A stretch of DNA of 14,827 nt, from positions 1 through 14,827 of the forward strand of contig JABIPV010000320.1 of NCBI GenBank assembly GCA_018699075.1, in the 5' to 3' direction. Of this stretch, positions 7,179-14,815 are shown one piece after another. A program made the translations under genes and the position numbers. The DNA is from Kordiimonadaceae bacterium. GTDB lineage: Bacteria > Pseudomonadota > Alphaproteobacteria > Sphingomonadales > Emcibacteraceae. The notes under the pieces were generated by a model. That model saw only the letters and a program-made list of their open reading frames with translations. It was not told where the DNA came from and ran no database searches. Position 1 is the first letter of the stretch. Each line of letters starts with the position of its first letter.

Positions 7179-8858
7179 ATGCTAAAAAAAATATTTATAG
7201 GCTTGGTCCTAACCGTTTCAATTTCTAACTATTCTAATGCTCAAATCTTTGATCCTGCGGCATTAAATGTCGATCCGAAGACAGCGACCGGCCCAATGTC
7301 GCCAAAACTTACTGGTCTTGGTGATAGTCATTTTAAGGTGACAACATCAAACGCAGAATCGCAGTATTTCTTCGACCAAGGCCTTAGGCTTTGGGTTGCT
7401 TTTAATCATTCAGAAGCCATGCGCTCATTTAAAGAAGCCGCAAGACTAGACCCGAATAATGCGATGGCATATTGGGGCTGGGCCCTAACCCTTGGCCGCA
7501 ACTTAAACCTTCCAATGATGAAGAATGTTACGGAACAGGCTTATGATGCTATTTCCCGCGCAGTTGACTTAAAGGATCAAGTATCGGAACGTGAGCGTGA
7601 TTATATCGAAACACTTGCGTCTCGGTATACTGGTGATTTATCTCTTCCACGCGAACCTTTTGATATCGCCTATATGGACGCAACAGAAGCGCTTATGAAT
7701 AAGTACCCTGATGACCCTAATGCAGCTGTATTTCATGTTGGTGCCGCGATGAACAATCAACCATGGGATTATTGGAATGATGACGAAACTCCGAAAGGGA
7801 ATACTACGAAAATCATATCAATTTTAAATGATGTGATAGCAGATCATCCAGACCATGCTGCAGCGCATCATTATTTAATTCATGTAACAGAATATATGAA
7901 ACCTGAACTTGCGGAAAAAAGTGCGGATGCTTTGGCATCGATTATGCCAAACGCGGGTCACCTTGTTCATATGCCATCACATATTTTTATTCGTCTAGGA
8001 CGTTATCAAGATTCTTACGATACCAATAAGCACGCAATAACCGTAGACGAAGATTATATCGCACAGAGCAAAGCGCAGGGTATATATCCTTTAAATTATT
8101 ATCCCCATAACATCCATTTCTTGTCTTGGTCTGCCATGTTCACAGGACGTAGCGAAGAAAGTATTACCGCCGCACTTAAGGTAAAAGATTTCCTTGAAGA
8201 AGGTGTAAGAAAAACATCTTGGGGATTTGGTGAAAACTTCCGCGTTCAGCCGATTTTTGTAATGGTACGGTTTGGCAAATGGAAAGAAATTCTTGAAATG
8301 GAAAAACCATTTGTAAAAGCACAGTTCTTGACTGCAATGTGGCATTACGGACGCAGTATGGCTTATTTAAATACTGGAGAATTGGAAATGGCTGAAGCCG
8401 AACTCGCTAAGCTAAAAGAATTTAGAGTAAAATTCAAAGACGGTCTACCAGGATATAATGCCGTTGGAATGTACGTACAAGGTGATCTTGTGGCGATCGC
8501 AGATGAGCTGGCAACAGGGCTTATTTCAGCGTCTAAAGGCGATTATGAAAAAGCAATTTTTCATCTAAGTACAGCTACACGATTAGAAGACGGTAATATG
8601 TATACGGAGCCTGCCGCCTGGAATTTCCCAACCCGTCATTTCTTAGGCGCAATTCTACTTGAAAATGACCGCGCGAAAGAAGCAGAAGTGGTTTATTGGG
8701 ATGATCTTAAACATAATCCAAATAATGCTTATTCTTTATACGGATTATACCAAAGTTATAAAGCTTTAGGAAATGATGAAAAAGCGGCGGAATATCTCGC
8801 GCTCTACGAAGAAGAATGGAAAGATTCGGATGTGAAACTAACGAGTTCACGTTTCTAA
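7179..8858 (+). CDS. Exported TPR-repeat protein with conserved histidine array (copy 1)
   Basis: This 559-residue protein has an N-terminal Sec signal (MLKK, hydrophobic stretch, likely cleavage after SNA near residue 21), so the mature protein should be periplasmic or secreted. TPR-like helices are clear at 72-104 (FNHSEAMRSFKEAARLDPNN) and near the C-terminus (505-545), with degenerate helical repeats between. Conserved histidines include His226, the set His231, His235 and Glu238 (H-x3-H-x2-E), the set His261, His264 and His268 (HLVHMPSH), and His310, His313 and His389. There is no CxxCH haem motif. The extreme C-terminus DVKLTSSRF is shared with the next gene. The start at 7179 rather than 7131 is chosen because AAGGGTG precedes it and the signal peptide begins there. 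I recognise this as a conserved hypothetical TPR family and know no function. The His array suggests, but does not show, metal binding. Confidence 0.85.
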   Translation: MLKKIFIGLVLTVSISNYSNAQIFDPAALNVDPKTATGPMSPKLTGLGDSHFKVTTSNAESQYFFDQGLRLWVAFNHSEAMRSFKEAARLDPNNAMAYWGWALTLGRNLNLPMMKNVTEQAYDAISRAVDLKDQVSERERDYIETLASRYTGDLSLPREPFDIAYMDATEALMNKYPDDPNAAVFHVGAAMNNQPWDYWNDDETPKGNTTKIISILNDVIADHPDHAAAHHYLIHVTEYMKPELAEKSADALASIMPNAGHLVHMPSHIFIRLGRYQDSYDTNKHAITVDEDYIAQSKAQGIYPLNYYPHNIHFLSWSAMFTGRSEESITAALKVKDFLEEGVRKTSWGFGENFRVQPIFVMVRFGKWKEILEMEKPFVKAQFLTAMWHYGRSMAYLNTGELEMAEAELAKLKEFRVKFKDGLPGYNAVGMYVQGDLVAIADELATGLISASKGDYEKAIFHLSTATRLEDGNMYTEPAAWNFPTRHFLGAILLENDRAKEAEVVYWDDLKHNPNNAYSLYGLYQSYKALGNDEKAAEYLALYEEEWKDSDVKLTSSRF

Positions 8859-8924
8859 AAACTAAAGTGCCTGAAATTCAAAGGTAAAAAATATTTTTCT
8901 TGCGTTGATGCAATGTAAAAAATA

Positions 8925-8956
8925 ATGTGGTTCATATAAAAATATATGAACCACAT
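8925..8956. promoter_or_regulatory. Perfect 14-bp inverted repeat in the leader of the second TPR gene
   Basis: ATGTGGTTCATATA (8925-8938) is followed by AAAA and then the exact reverse complement TATATGAACCACAT (8943-8956). It lies 11 bases before the GGAGG ribosome binding site and 21 bases before the ATG at 8978. No T run follows on the plus strand (ACCTTAAAC), so it is not a plus-strand intrinsic terminator. An operator for a dimeric regulator or a stable 5' leader hairpin are the likelier roles. A degenerate counterpart precedes the first TPR gene at 7127-7162. Confidence 0.6.
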
Positions 8957-8977
8957 ACCTTAAACTTGGAGGCAATC

Positions 8978-10651
8978 ATGTTAAAAAGTATTTTGCTTGG
9001 GGCAATTTTCCTTTTCTCACTTAATTCATTTTCAAATGCGCAAGTATTTGATCCTGCAGCTTTAAATGCAGATCCAAAAACGGCAACGGGGCCGCTATCA
9101 CCAAAATTAGAGGGCCTTGGTAATTATAGTTTCAGCGTAAGTACTTCAAATGCTGAATCGCAATATTTCTTTGATCAAGGTTTCAGGTTGGTTGTTGCTT
9201 TTAATCATTCAGAAGCAATGCGTTCCTTTAAAGAAGCAATTAGATTGGACCCTAATAACGCCATGGCTTATTGGGGATGGGCCTTAACACTTGGCCGTAA
9301 TTTAAATCTTCCAATGTTGGTGAATTCTATGGAACAGGCCAACTATGCTATTGGCATGGCCGTATCCTTAAAAGGGCAAGTCAGCGCACGTGAAGCAGAT
9401 TATATTGATGCATTGGCTGCACGATATAATACCGATCTTGGCATTTCTCGCGATGTGCTGGATGAAGCATACGCTGTTGCTACGGAAAAATTAATGAACA
9501 AATATCCAAATGATCCTGATGCAGCAGTTTTATTCGCAGGCGCAGCTATGAATACTCAGCCGTGGGATTATTGGAATGCGGATGCGACACCAAAGGGCAG
9601 AACCGAACAAATTATTGCTGCCCTTGATAAAGTGATTGCCATAAATCCTAATCATGCAGCGGCGCGTCATTATCATATACATATTGCAGAATCGATGCGT
9701 CCAGAAATAGCCGAAGAAAGTGCCGATGCACTCGCCCCTCTATTGCCGGGTTCAGGACACTTGGTTCATATGCCGTCACACATTTTTATGCGTGTTGGTC
9801 GTTATCAAGATGCCTATGATACCAACGTCATAGCAGCGCAAGTAGATGAAGAATATATCGCTCAATGTAATGCACAGGGTTTATACCCACTTGCGTATTA
9901 TCCTCATAATCTACATTTTCTTGCCTGGTCATCCATGTATACGGGCCGTAGCGGACAGTCCTTAGATGCGGCGTGGAAAGTGAAGAATAAAATTGAAGCA
10001 GGTTCGCGGACAAATACTTGGGGCTTAAATGAAACTTTTCGCTCTCAACCTATATTTGTCATGACGCGCTTTGGTAAATGGCAGGAACTTCTCGAAGTTG
10101 AAAAGCCCTTTATGCGCGCTCAATTTATGACAGGCGTATGGCATTATGGGCGCAGCCTTGCTCAGCTAAACCTTGGAAATATGAATGAAGCTGAAAAAGA
10201 AATGGCAGCCTTAAGTGCAATTGTTGACAAAATGAACGAAGGCCAACCGGGATACAAGGATTTCGAAGATGCTGGTGGCTTACTAACCATTGCGAAAAAT
10301 GTTGCGGCTGGTGAAATAGCTGCCAAAAAGGGCGATTATGATATGGCCCTTTATCATCTTGGTGCTGCCGTGCGTATGGAAGATAGCCTTGCTTATAATG
10401 AACCGCCATCATGGTATTTCCCAACCCGTCATATTCTTGGTGCGATCTTGCTTGATGCCGGACGTCCCGTTGAAGCGGAAGTGGTATATTGGGAAGATTT
10501 AGCTCATAACCCTGACAATGCTTATTCTCTTTACGGAATGTATCAAGCGTTATCAGCTCAGGGAAAAGACGCACAAGCCGCTGAATTTCAAACAAAGTAT
10601 AATGATATGTGGGAAAACTCTGATGTAAAACTTGCCAGTTCAAGGTTTTAA
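8978..10651 (+). CDS. Exported TPR-repeat protein with conserved histidine array (copy 2, paralogue of copy 1)
   Basis: This 557-residue protein aligns without gaps to the preceding gene over the first 430 residues, and 283 of those positions are identical by my hand count. It has the same Sec signal (cleavage after SNA near 21). All the key histidines sit at the same numbers: 226, 231, 235 (with Glu238), 261, 264, 268, 310, 313 and 389. His230 and the signal-peptide region vary. The SSRF C-terminus is kept. The one Cys (297) is not shared. The start at 8978 has a textbook TGGAGG ribosome binding site; a GTG at 8927 inside the inverted repeat is rejected. The pair clearly arose by tandem duplication but is old enough to have diverged by a third. 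Function is unknown, and export plus invariant histidines point to a shared envelope role. Confidence 0.87.
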   Translation: MLKSILLGAIFLFSLNSFSNAQVFDPAALNADPKTATGPLSPKLEGLGNYSFSVSTSNAESQYFFDQGFRLVVAFNHSEAMRSFKEAIRLDPNNAMAYWGWALTLGRNLNLPMLVNSMEQANYAIGMAVSLKGQVSAREADYIDALAARYNTDLGISRDVLDEAYAVATEKLMNKYPNDPDAAVLFAGAAMNTQPWDYWNADATPKGRTEQIIAALDKVIAINPNHAAARHYHIHIAESMRPEIAEESADALAPLLPGSGHLVHMPSHIFMRVGRYQDAYDTNVIAAQVDEEYIAQCNAQGLYPLAYYPHNLHFLAWSSMYTGRSGQSLDAAWKVKNKIEAGSRTNTWGLNETFRSQPIFVMTRFGKWQELLEVEKPFMRAQFMTGVWHYGRSLAQLNLGNMNEAEKEMAALSAIVDKMNEGQPGYKDFEDAGGLLTIAKNVAAGEIAAKKGDYDMALYHLGAAVRMEDSLAYNEPPSWYFPTRHILGAILLDAGRPVEAEVVYWEDLAHNPDNAYSLYGMYQALSAQGKDAQAAEFQTKYNDMWENSDVKLASSRF

Positions 10652-11344
10652 TTGCACAGACAATTTAAATATTATGATCTGATGATGGCCGCTTTCGTGG
10701 TGGTCCTCATCTGTTCAAACATCATCGGCCCTGCCAAGCTTGCCACCATCGATATAATGGGAGAGAACTTTATATATGGGGCCGGGGTTCTTTTCTTCCC
10801 GTTATCCTATGTATTTGGCGATGTCCTTACGGAAGTTTATGGTTATGCACGTGCTCGAAAAGTAATCTGGGTCGGCTTCATAGGTGTTATATTCGCCAGC
10901 ATCATGAGCTTTATCATTGTAAAACTGCCGCCGGCCCCAGGATGGGAAGGGCAGGAAGCCTACGCAATGATTTTCGGTCAAGTTCCCCGCATCGTTTTTG
11001 CGTCACTGATCGCTTTTTTTGTTGGTGAAATGATCAACGCATATGTGATGGCAAAAATGAAACTCTGGACCAAAGGTAAACATCTTTGGACCCGTACCAT
11101 CGGGTCAACGATTGTCGGGCAGGGGTTTGATAGTCTGATATTCTATCCCGTCGCGTTTTATGGCATTTGGAGCAATGAAGTACTCTTCACGGTCATGTTC
11201 TCAAACTTCCTTATAAAAGTAGGGTGGGAAGCGGTGCTAACGCCCGTGACATACAAACTGGTCGCGGCCTTGAAAAAAGCAGAAGACGTTGAAATCTTCG
11301 ACGATAAAACAGACTTTTCACCGTTTAAGATCAAAACGGATTAG
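10652..11344 (+). CDS. yhhQ: Queuosine-precursor transporter (VUT/YhhQ family inner-membrane protein)
   Basis: This 230-residue protein has about six hydrophobic segments (roughly 10-28, 40-56, 70-90, 110-132, 150-170 and 176-203) and the family signatures DVLTEVYGY (57-65), GEMINAYVMAKMK (125-137), RTIGSTIVGQGFDS (148-161) and KVGWEAVLTPVTY (189-201). Known YhhQ imports 7-deazaguanine queuosine precursors such as preQ0/preQ1. No other queuosine gene is in the window. The TTG start at 10652 is forced: the preceding codon in the same frame is the TAA stop of the TPR gene. AAGG in the TPR 3' end (10642-10645) serves as ribosome binding site, and starting at the first ATG (10682) would remove the N-terminal QFKYYDL segment that, as I recall, homologues keep. 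Translation is probably coupled to the TPR gene. Confidence 0.9.
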   Translation: MHRQFKYYDLMMAAFVVVLICSNIIGPAKLATIDIMGENFIYGAGVLFFPLSYVFGDVLTEVYGYARARKVIWVGFIGVIFASIMSFIIVKLPPAPGWEGQEAYAMIFGQVPRIVFASLIAFFVGEMINAYVMAKMKLWTKGKHLWTRTIGSTIVGQGFDSLIFYPVAFYGIWSNEVLFTVMFSNFLIKVGWEAVLTPVTYKLVAALKKAEDVEIFDDKTDFSPFKIKTD

Positions 11345-11356
11345 ATGATAAAAGGG

Positions 11357-11758
11357 TTATTCCCCGCGAAAATTTAGTTCGAGTAAAACGCCATTAAGTT
11401 CAGTGAAAAAGATCTGTTTTAACTTTATTGAAGGGATATCATTAAGGTTATAACTGATATCATGGGCTTCTAGTCGGGCCAGGAATTCTTTATGATCACT
11501 GCAATCTAAAGCCACATGATGAATGGCCCCTGTCGTTGGACCTGATTTCGTTTCACGTTTGATTGATCTGGGCATTTTACTAGAATTTATGTGGAAAATT
11601 GCACGGCCGCTATCATCATAGAGCCATTTAACAAACTCCGGCTGAAGGGGCTGCGGCCCATCGCGTAGGTCGAGATCAAAAATATCAACAAAAAAACGCG
11701 CAGTTCCTTCAAGGTCGTCTGTTATAATGTTTATATGGTCAAGGGCGTTAATTTTCAT
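11357..11758 (-). CDS. VOC-family (glyoxalase/bleomycin-resistance/dioxygenase fold) protein
   Basis: This 133-residue protein is one vicinal-oxygen-chelate module with two beta-alpha-beta-beta-beta halves. It opens with LDHINIITDDLEGTARFF, placing the metal-ligand-type His8. The second half begins GAIHHVALDCSD with His80/His81, and Glu127 in GVLLELNF occupies the usual final ligand position. His56 is a further candidate. Family members are metal-dependent lyases, isomerases, dioxygenases or thiol transferases, and the substrate cannot be assigned. It is convergent with yhhQ (12-base gap, no clear terminator hairpin). A TATAAT lies on the minus strand at 11804-11799, but no good -35 accompanies it. 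The ribosome binding site before the ATG is weak (AAAGA). Confidence 0.85.
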   Translation of the reverse strand: MKINALDHINIITDDLEGTARFFVDIFDLDLRDGPQPLQPEFVKWLYDDSGRAIFHINSSKMPRSIKRETKSGPTTGAIHHVALDCSDHKEFLARLEAHDISYNLNDIPSIKLKQIFFTELNGVLLELNFRGE

Positions 11759-11914
11759 TTTAATCTTTAAAGGATTATTTGTGATCTCTTCAGTTCTTAT
11801 TATATAGTATTAAGAAAATAGGTGAAATAAAAGAAAACAATCTATATGAAAAACTTTCCCAAACACTTACAGCATTTCGTAATTCTCAAATGTTATTTTC
11901 CCATTTTTCCTCAC

Positions 11915-11942
11915 TTGTTAAAATGCCGAAACTCCCTATATT
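11915..11942 (+). promoter_or_regulatory. Candidate sigma70-type promoter of selO
   Basis: TTGTTA (11915-11920) and TATATT (11937-11942) are separated by 16 bases and match the consensus at 4 and 5 of 6 positions. Transcription would begin near 11949, leaving a leader of about 30 bases to the TTG start. The rest of the 221-base gap between the VOC gene and selO is AT-rich with no other clear signal. Confidence 0.5.
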
Positions 11943-11979
11943 ATCTATTCATGTAACTTAAATTTCTTATGAGGTAAAT

Positions 11980-13449
11980 TTGTTTCATATTCCCTTTGAT
12001 AATTCGTATGCCCGACTGCCGGAAGACTTTTTTAAAAAAGTGAGCCCAAGTGTGCCTTCAATGCCAACCTTAATAAGGGTGAACACAGAACTGGCCTCAT
12101 TTATAGGACTTGATGTAAATTGGTTAGAATCAAGCGAAGGTTTGGCCATGCTATCAGGACAGAAGTTACCGCAAGGGGCGGATCCTATTGCGATGGCTTA
12201 TGCCGGTCATCAGTTTGGCGGTTGGTCACCGAAGCTTGGGGACGGGCGAGCGTTACTAATCGGTGAAGTCATCGCGAAAGATGGTGTCCGCCGGGATATT
12301 CAGCTAAAAGGATCAGGGCACACACCCTTTTCTAGAAGCGGTGACGGAAAATCAGCACTGGGACCAGTGCTGCGTGAATATATTGTTAGTGAAGCTATGG
12401 CAGCACTTGGTGTACCTACCACGCGGGCACTGGCGGCGGTAACCACTGGTGAAAATGTCGTTCGAAACGCAATGGAGCCGGGCGGGGTTTTTACCCGCGT
12501 TGCTCAAAGTCATGTTCGGATCGGTACATTTCAGTATTTCTATGCTCGCCAAGACAATGACGCCGTAAAAGTATTGGCCGATTATGTGATTGAGCGCCAT
12601 TATCCAGAAGCCTTAAGTGCCGATAATCCTTATGCTGCGTTGCTTAATCTAATTGCCGCACGGCAGGCCGAATTAATTGCAAAATGGATGTCGCTCGGTT
12701 TTATCCACGGGGTCATGAATACTGATAATATGCAAATCGCGGGCGAGACCATTGATTATGGTCCCTGCGCTTTTATGGATGACTTCCATCCGCAAAAGGT
12801 ATTCAGCTCCATTGATCAATATGGTCGTTATGCCTGGGGTAAACAGTCCGAGATGGGCCAGTGGAATTTAATGAGGCTCGCCGATACGTTATTGCCACTG
12901 ATTGATGATGATCTTGATCGTGCTAAAAATATTGCGCAGGAAGCAATTCAAAACTTTAATCAATTATTTGTAAAATCCATATTTACCAAATTCAGCCGCA
13001 AACTCGGCCTTCTTTGCGACCATGAAAGCCAAAATGATCTGATCGCGAGTACTTTTGAGCTAATGACAGAAAATGAAGTGGATTTTACACTTTTTTTCAG
13101 ACATCTGACAAAAGTGTATGACGGTGGTGATACAGACTTTTTATGCCAATTGTTTAAAGACCCCGCGGCCTGTGAAAATTGGCTGATAATTTGGCACGAA
13201 TATTTAGCCCGTGATGACGGTAATGATAAAGAACGTTTAAAAATCATGCGCGCTCATAATCCTATATTAATTCCTCGAAACCATCGCATTGCTGAGGCCA
13301 TCAAAGCAGGTGAGCAAGGGGATTTTAAAGCTTTTCACCGACTAATAGACGCGCTTGCCAAACCCTACGATGAACAGCCTGAATATGCTGATCTTGAACA
13401 AGCTCCCGAGGCAGTTGAAATTGTCCATCAGACCTTTTGTGGTACTTAA
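11980..13449 (+). CDS. selO: SelO (YdiU) protein adenylyltransferase, pseudokinase fold
   Basis: This 489-residue protein matches bacterial SelO, which transfers AMP from ATP to Ser/Thr/Tyr of target proteins and is linked to redox stress responses. Seen are GHQFGGWSPKLGDGRALLIGE split over 76-96, LKGSGHTPFSRSGDGKSALG over 109-128, REYIVSEAM at 132-140, HGVMNTDNM at 243-251 and IDYGPCAFMDD at 258-268. Residues corresponding to those I recall as catalytic in Pseudomonas syringae SelO (Lys113, Glu136, Arg176, Arg183, Asp252, Asn253, Asp262) fall three positions earlier: Lys110, Glu133, Arg173, Arg180, Asp249, Asn250 and Asp259. All are present, so activity is expected. The C-terminus ends in CGT, with Cys at the place where eukaryotic SelO carries selenocysteine nearby. 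The start is TTG, supported by GAGG 5 bases upstream and by no in-frame ATG near the N-terminus. Confidence 0.95.
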   Translation: MFHIPFDNSYARLPEDFFKKVSPSVPSMPTLIRVNTELASFIGLDVNWLESSEGLAMLSGQKLPQGADPIAMAYAGHQFGGWSPKLGDGRALLIGEVIAKDGVRRDIQLKGSGHTPFSRSGDGKSALGPVLREYIVSEAMAALGVPTTRALAAVTTGENVVRNAMEPGGVFTRVAQSHVRIGTFQYFYARQDNDAVKVLADYVIERHYPEALSADNPYAALLNLIAARQAELIAKWMSLGFIHGVMNTDNMQIAGETIDYGPCAFMDDFHPQKVFSSIDQYGRYAWGKQSEMGQWNLMRLADTLLPLIDDDLDRAKNIAQEAIQNFNQLFVKSIFTKFSRKLGLLCDHESQNDLIASTFELMTENEVDFTLFFRHLTKVYDGGDTDFLCQLFKDPAACENWLIIWHEYLARDDGNDKERLKIMRAHNPILIPRNHRIAEAIKAGEQGDFKAFHRLIDALAKPYDEQPEYADLEQAPEAVEIVHQTFCGT

Positions 13450-13482
13450 GGCAAATTTTTTTTGGCTATAGGAAGCCCCAAA

Positions 13483-13517
13483 ACAAAAAAACACGGGTCT
13501 TAAATCTGACCCGTGTT
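13483..13517 (-). terminator. Rho-independent terminator of the cold-shock gene
   Basis: Arms AACACGGGTC (13490-13499) and GACCCGTGTT (13508-13517) form a perfect 10-bp GC-rich stem with an 8-base loop. Read on the minus strand it is followed by a run of seven T, then GTTTT, a strong intrinsic terminator 28 bases after the cold-shock stop. On the plus strand only TTTAATTAA follows the stem, so it may also weakly terminate selO. Confidence 0.92.
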
Positions 13518-13545
13518 TAATTAATAACTATTGATGGTGCTTTAA

Positions 13546-13749
13546 TTAAGCAGCTTTTAAGTTACAAGCAGACTGCTTGCCTCTTTCTTCTTGAACTTCG
13601 AACTCGATCTTTTGACCTTCGTCCAATGTTGTAAGACCTGACTGTTCAACAGCACTGATGTGAACAAACACATCGTTGCCGCCGTTTTCAGGCTCGATGA
13701 AGCCAAAACCCTTTGCAGGGTTAAACCATTTTACTGTACCAGTTGCCAT
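13546..13749 (-). CDS. Cold-shock domain protein (CspA family)
   Basis: This 67-residue single cold-shock domain begins MATGTVKWFNPAKGFGFIEP. RNP1 is KGFGFIEP at 13-20 and RNP2 is DVFVHISAV at 26-34. The family binds single-stranded RNA and DNA and melts RNA structure, often during cold or stationary phase. The length is typical (65-70). The start at 13749 is the canonical one, with AGGAAAAA upstream; an in-frame ATG at 13845 is in the leader and rejected. The C-terminus QSACNLKAA is usual for alphaproteobacterial members. A long untranslated leader is possible and typical for the family. Confidence 0.96.
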   Translation of the reverse strand: MATGTVKWFNPAKGFGFIEPENGGNDVFVHISAVEQSGLTTLDEGQKIEFEVQEERGKQSACNLKAA

Positions 13750-14181
13750 GTTATTTTTCCTATTGCAAATATTGGTAATTAATTCAACCACGATGATGTG
13801 ATCGAACATGTGAGCTTGATAAAGACTTAAGCCTATTACCCTCAACTGAACCTAATTAATTGGAAAGAGAAGTGGATCTGTAAGTAAATGTATTAATCAA
13901 ACGTATGTGCCTTTGACACTACTTTAGATTACAAGTCAAGCCTATTCACATCTATTATTAAAAAACACGCAGTCCAATTTAAAAATAATTGTTGATTAAG
14001 GAAGCGTAAGATTGTCTTGCAGGACCGTTAGAAAATAATCAGGGATAGGGCAATTGTTGAAAGTAAATTTTTAAAATGGATGTCTGCTTTTGACCCAAAG
14101 CGGACGTTCGACAATAACTAATTTGACCTTTGTAAGATTTTAACTACGATTGTTTCTTTTCATTATAAAAGGGAGATAATC
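13750..14181. other. 432-base intergenic region: cold-shock leader and upstream region of the membrane-protein gene
   Basis: No credible gene lies here. The part next to the cold-shock gene should hold its promoter and leader; I see no firm -35/-10 pair. An inverted TTGAC/GTCAA pair around 13913-13938 (TTGAC...GTCAA) is the only symmetrical site noted there. The far part holds a hairpin-forming repeat element (14081-14110). The ribosome binding site GGGAG at 14171-14175 belongs to the next gene. Confidence 0.5.
14081..14110. repeat. Intergenic hairpin element, copy 1
   Basis: GTCTGCTTT (14082-14090) pairs with AAAGCGGAC (14097-14105) through nine pairs including one G-T wobble, with loop TGACCC. 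It shares 20 of 30 positions with the element at 14620-14649. It resembles short 'GACC..AAAGC.GACAT' elements I recall seeing repeatedly between genes in proteobacterial genomes, which is a recollection and not a search result. No T run follows, so it is not an intrinsic terminator. Confidence 0.5.
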
Positions 14182-14610
14182 ATGAACTCGACTGTTACGG
14201 AAGCTGAACTCTTTACCATCATAACGGCGTATTCTGACATAATGGCGAGCCGATACGAAATATTCGTAGGTGGTGTGATCGCAATGATCATTACAATATT
14301 TGTTACCCGAGACACACTTGGTATATACCTTCGGGGAATAATAATGTTGATCTTCAGTATGTTTAGTTACGTCCAATATATATCTGTTACAGGGGTTAGC
14401 GTTAGAATGTCGCAGCTTATTGAAAGCATGAGGCTAGTAACCAAAGATCAGATTGATATGTTGCCCGCCACGGTCGGTATTTTGGAAAGTCCTATCCTAG
14501 CAACCCCAATTGTCTCTAACATGACGTCCATTTCTATGGCTGTAACTTGGGTTTGTTGCCTGATTTTAATGGCTTATCCAAAGTTGCTGATAAAAGGGAT
14601 AAAAAATTAA
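14182..14610 (+). CDS. Hypothetical inner-membrane protein, three predicted membrane segments
   Basis: This 142-residue protein is not recognised. Hydrophobic segments lie at about 27-43, 50-70 and 115-137, separated by a polar region (72-95) with a helical, charged character. The N-terminal 25 residues are soluble-looking. Tyr and Met are common; there are two adjacent Cys in the last segment (CC near 125) and no catalytic motif. The start is well supported by GGGAG six bases before the ATG. The small size, orphan position and flanking repeat elements (14081-14110 and 14620-14649) suggest an accessory or lineage-specific gene. The next gene begins with a very similar ribosome-binding leader, so the two may be related or co-regulated. 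Confidence 0.7.
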   Translation: MNSTVTEAELFTIITAYSDIMASRYEIFVGGVIAMIITIFVTRDTLGIYLRGIIMLIFSMFSYVQYISVTGVSVRMSQLIESMRLVTKDQIDMLPATVGILESPILATPIVSNMTSISMAVTWVCCLILMAYPKLLIKGIKN

Positions 14611-14619
14611 GAACTTAAA

Positions 14620-14649
14620 CGACCACTTCTGGCCGAAAGCAGACACTCG
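14620..14649. repeat. Intergenic hairpin element, copy 2
   Basis: This is a diverged direct copy of the element at 14081-14110, starting CGACCACTTCTGGCCGAAAG and ending in the same TCG; 20 of 30 positions agree. Its own pairing is weaker. It overlaps a small perfect hairpin, CACTCG (14644-14649) with CGAGTG (14653-14658) around a 3-base loop. The rest of the 205-base gap to 14815 shows no gene. Confidence 0.45.
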
Positions 14650-14815
14650 AGCCGAGTGGGTAGGCAGGCATAGCGAAACTCATTAATAAAAATTGACTTT
14701 CTTCCATTACTTCGGTCCTAATGCAAATCTACTTAATTGGAATATTGCTCCGAGAGCAGGATTTATACTGAATTTAATGTTTGGTTGAAATTTTCATAAT
14801 AAAAAGGGAATGATA

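Noticed and set aside
10125..10643. 172-codon open frame on the minus strand, antisense to the second TPR gene
   Set aside because: It is low-complexity (His/Gln/Leu-rich) translation of the complement of a clear coding gene, with no family resemblance. It is a shadow frame.
13750..13845. Longer cold-shock reading frame from 13845
   Set aside because: The canonical MATGTVKWF start with its own ribosome binding site is at 13749. The extension is leader sequence.
14140..14376. 78-codon minus-strand frame opposite the membrane protein
   Set aside because: It has no ribosome binding site or recognisable motif, and the plus-strand gene has a strong start and coherent membrane segments.
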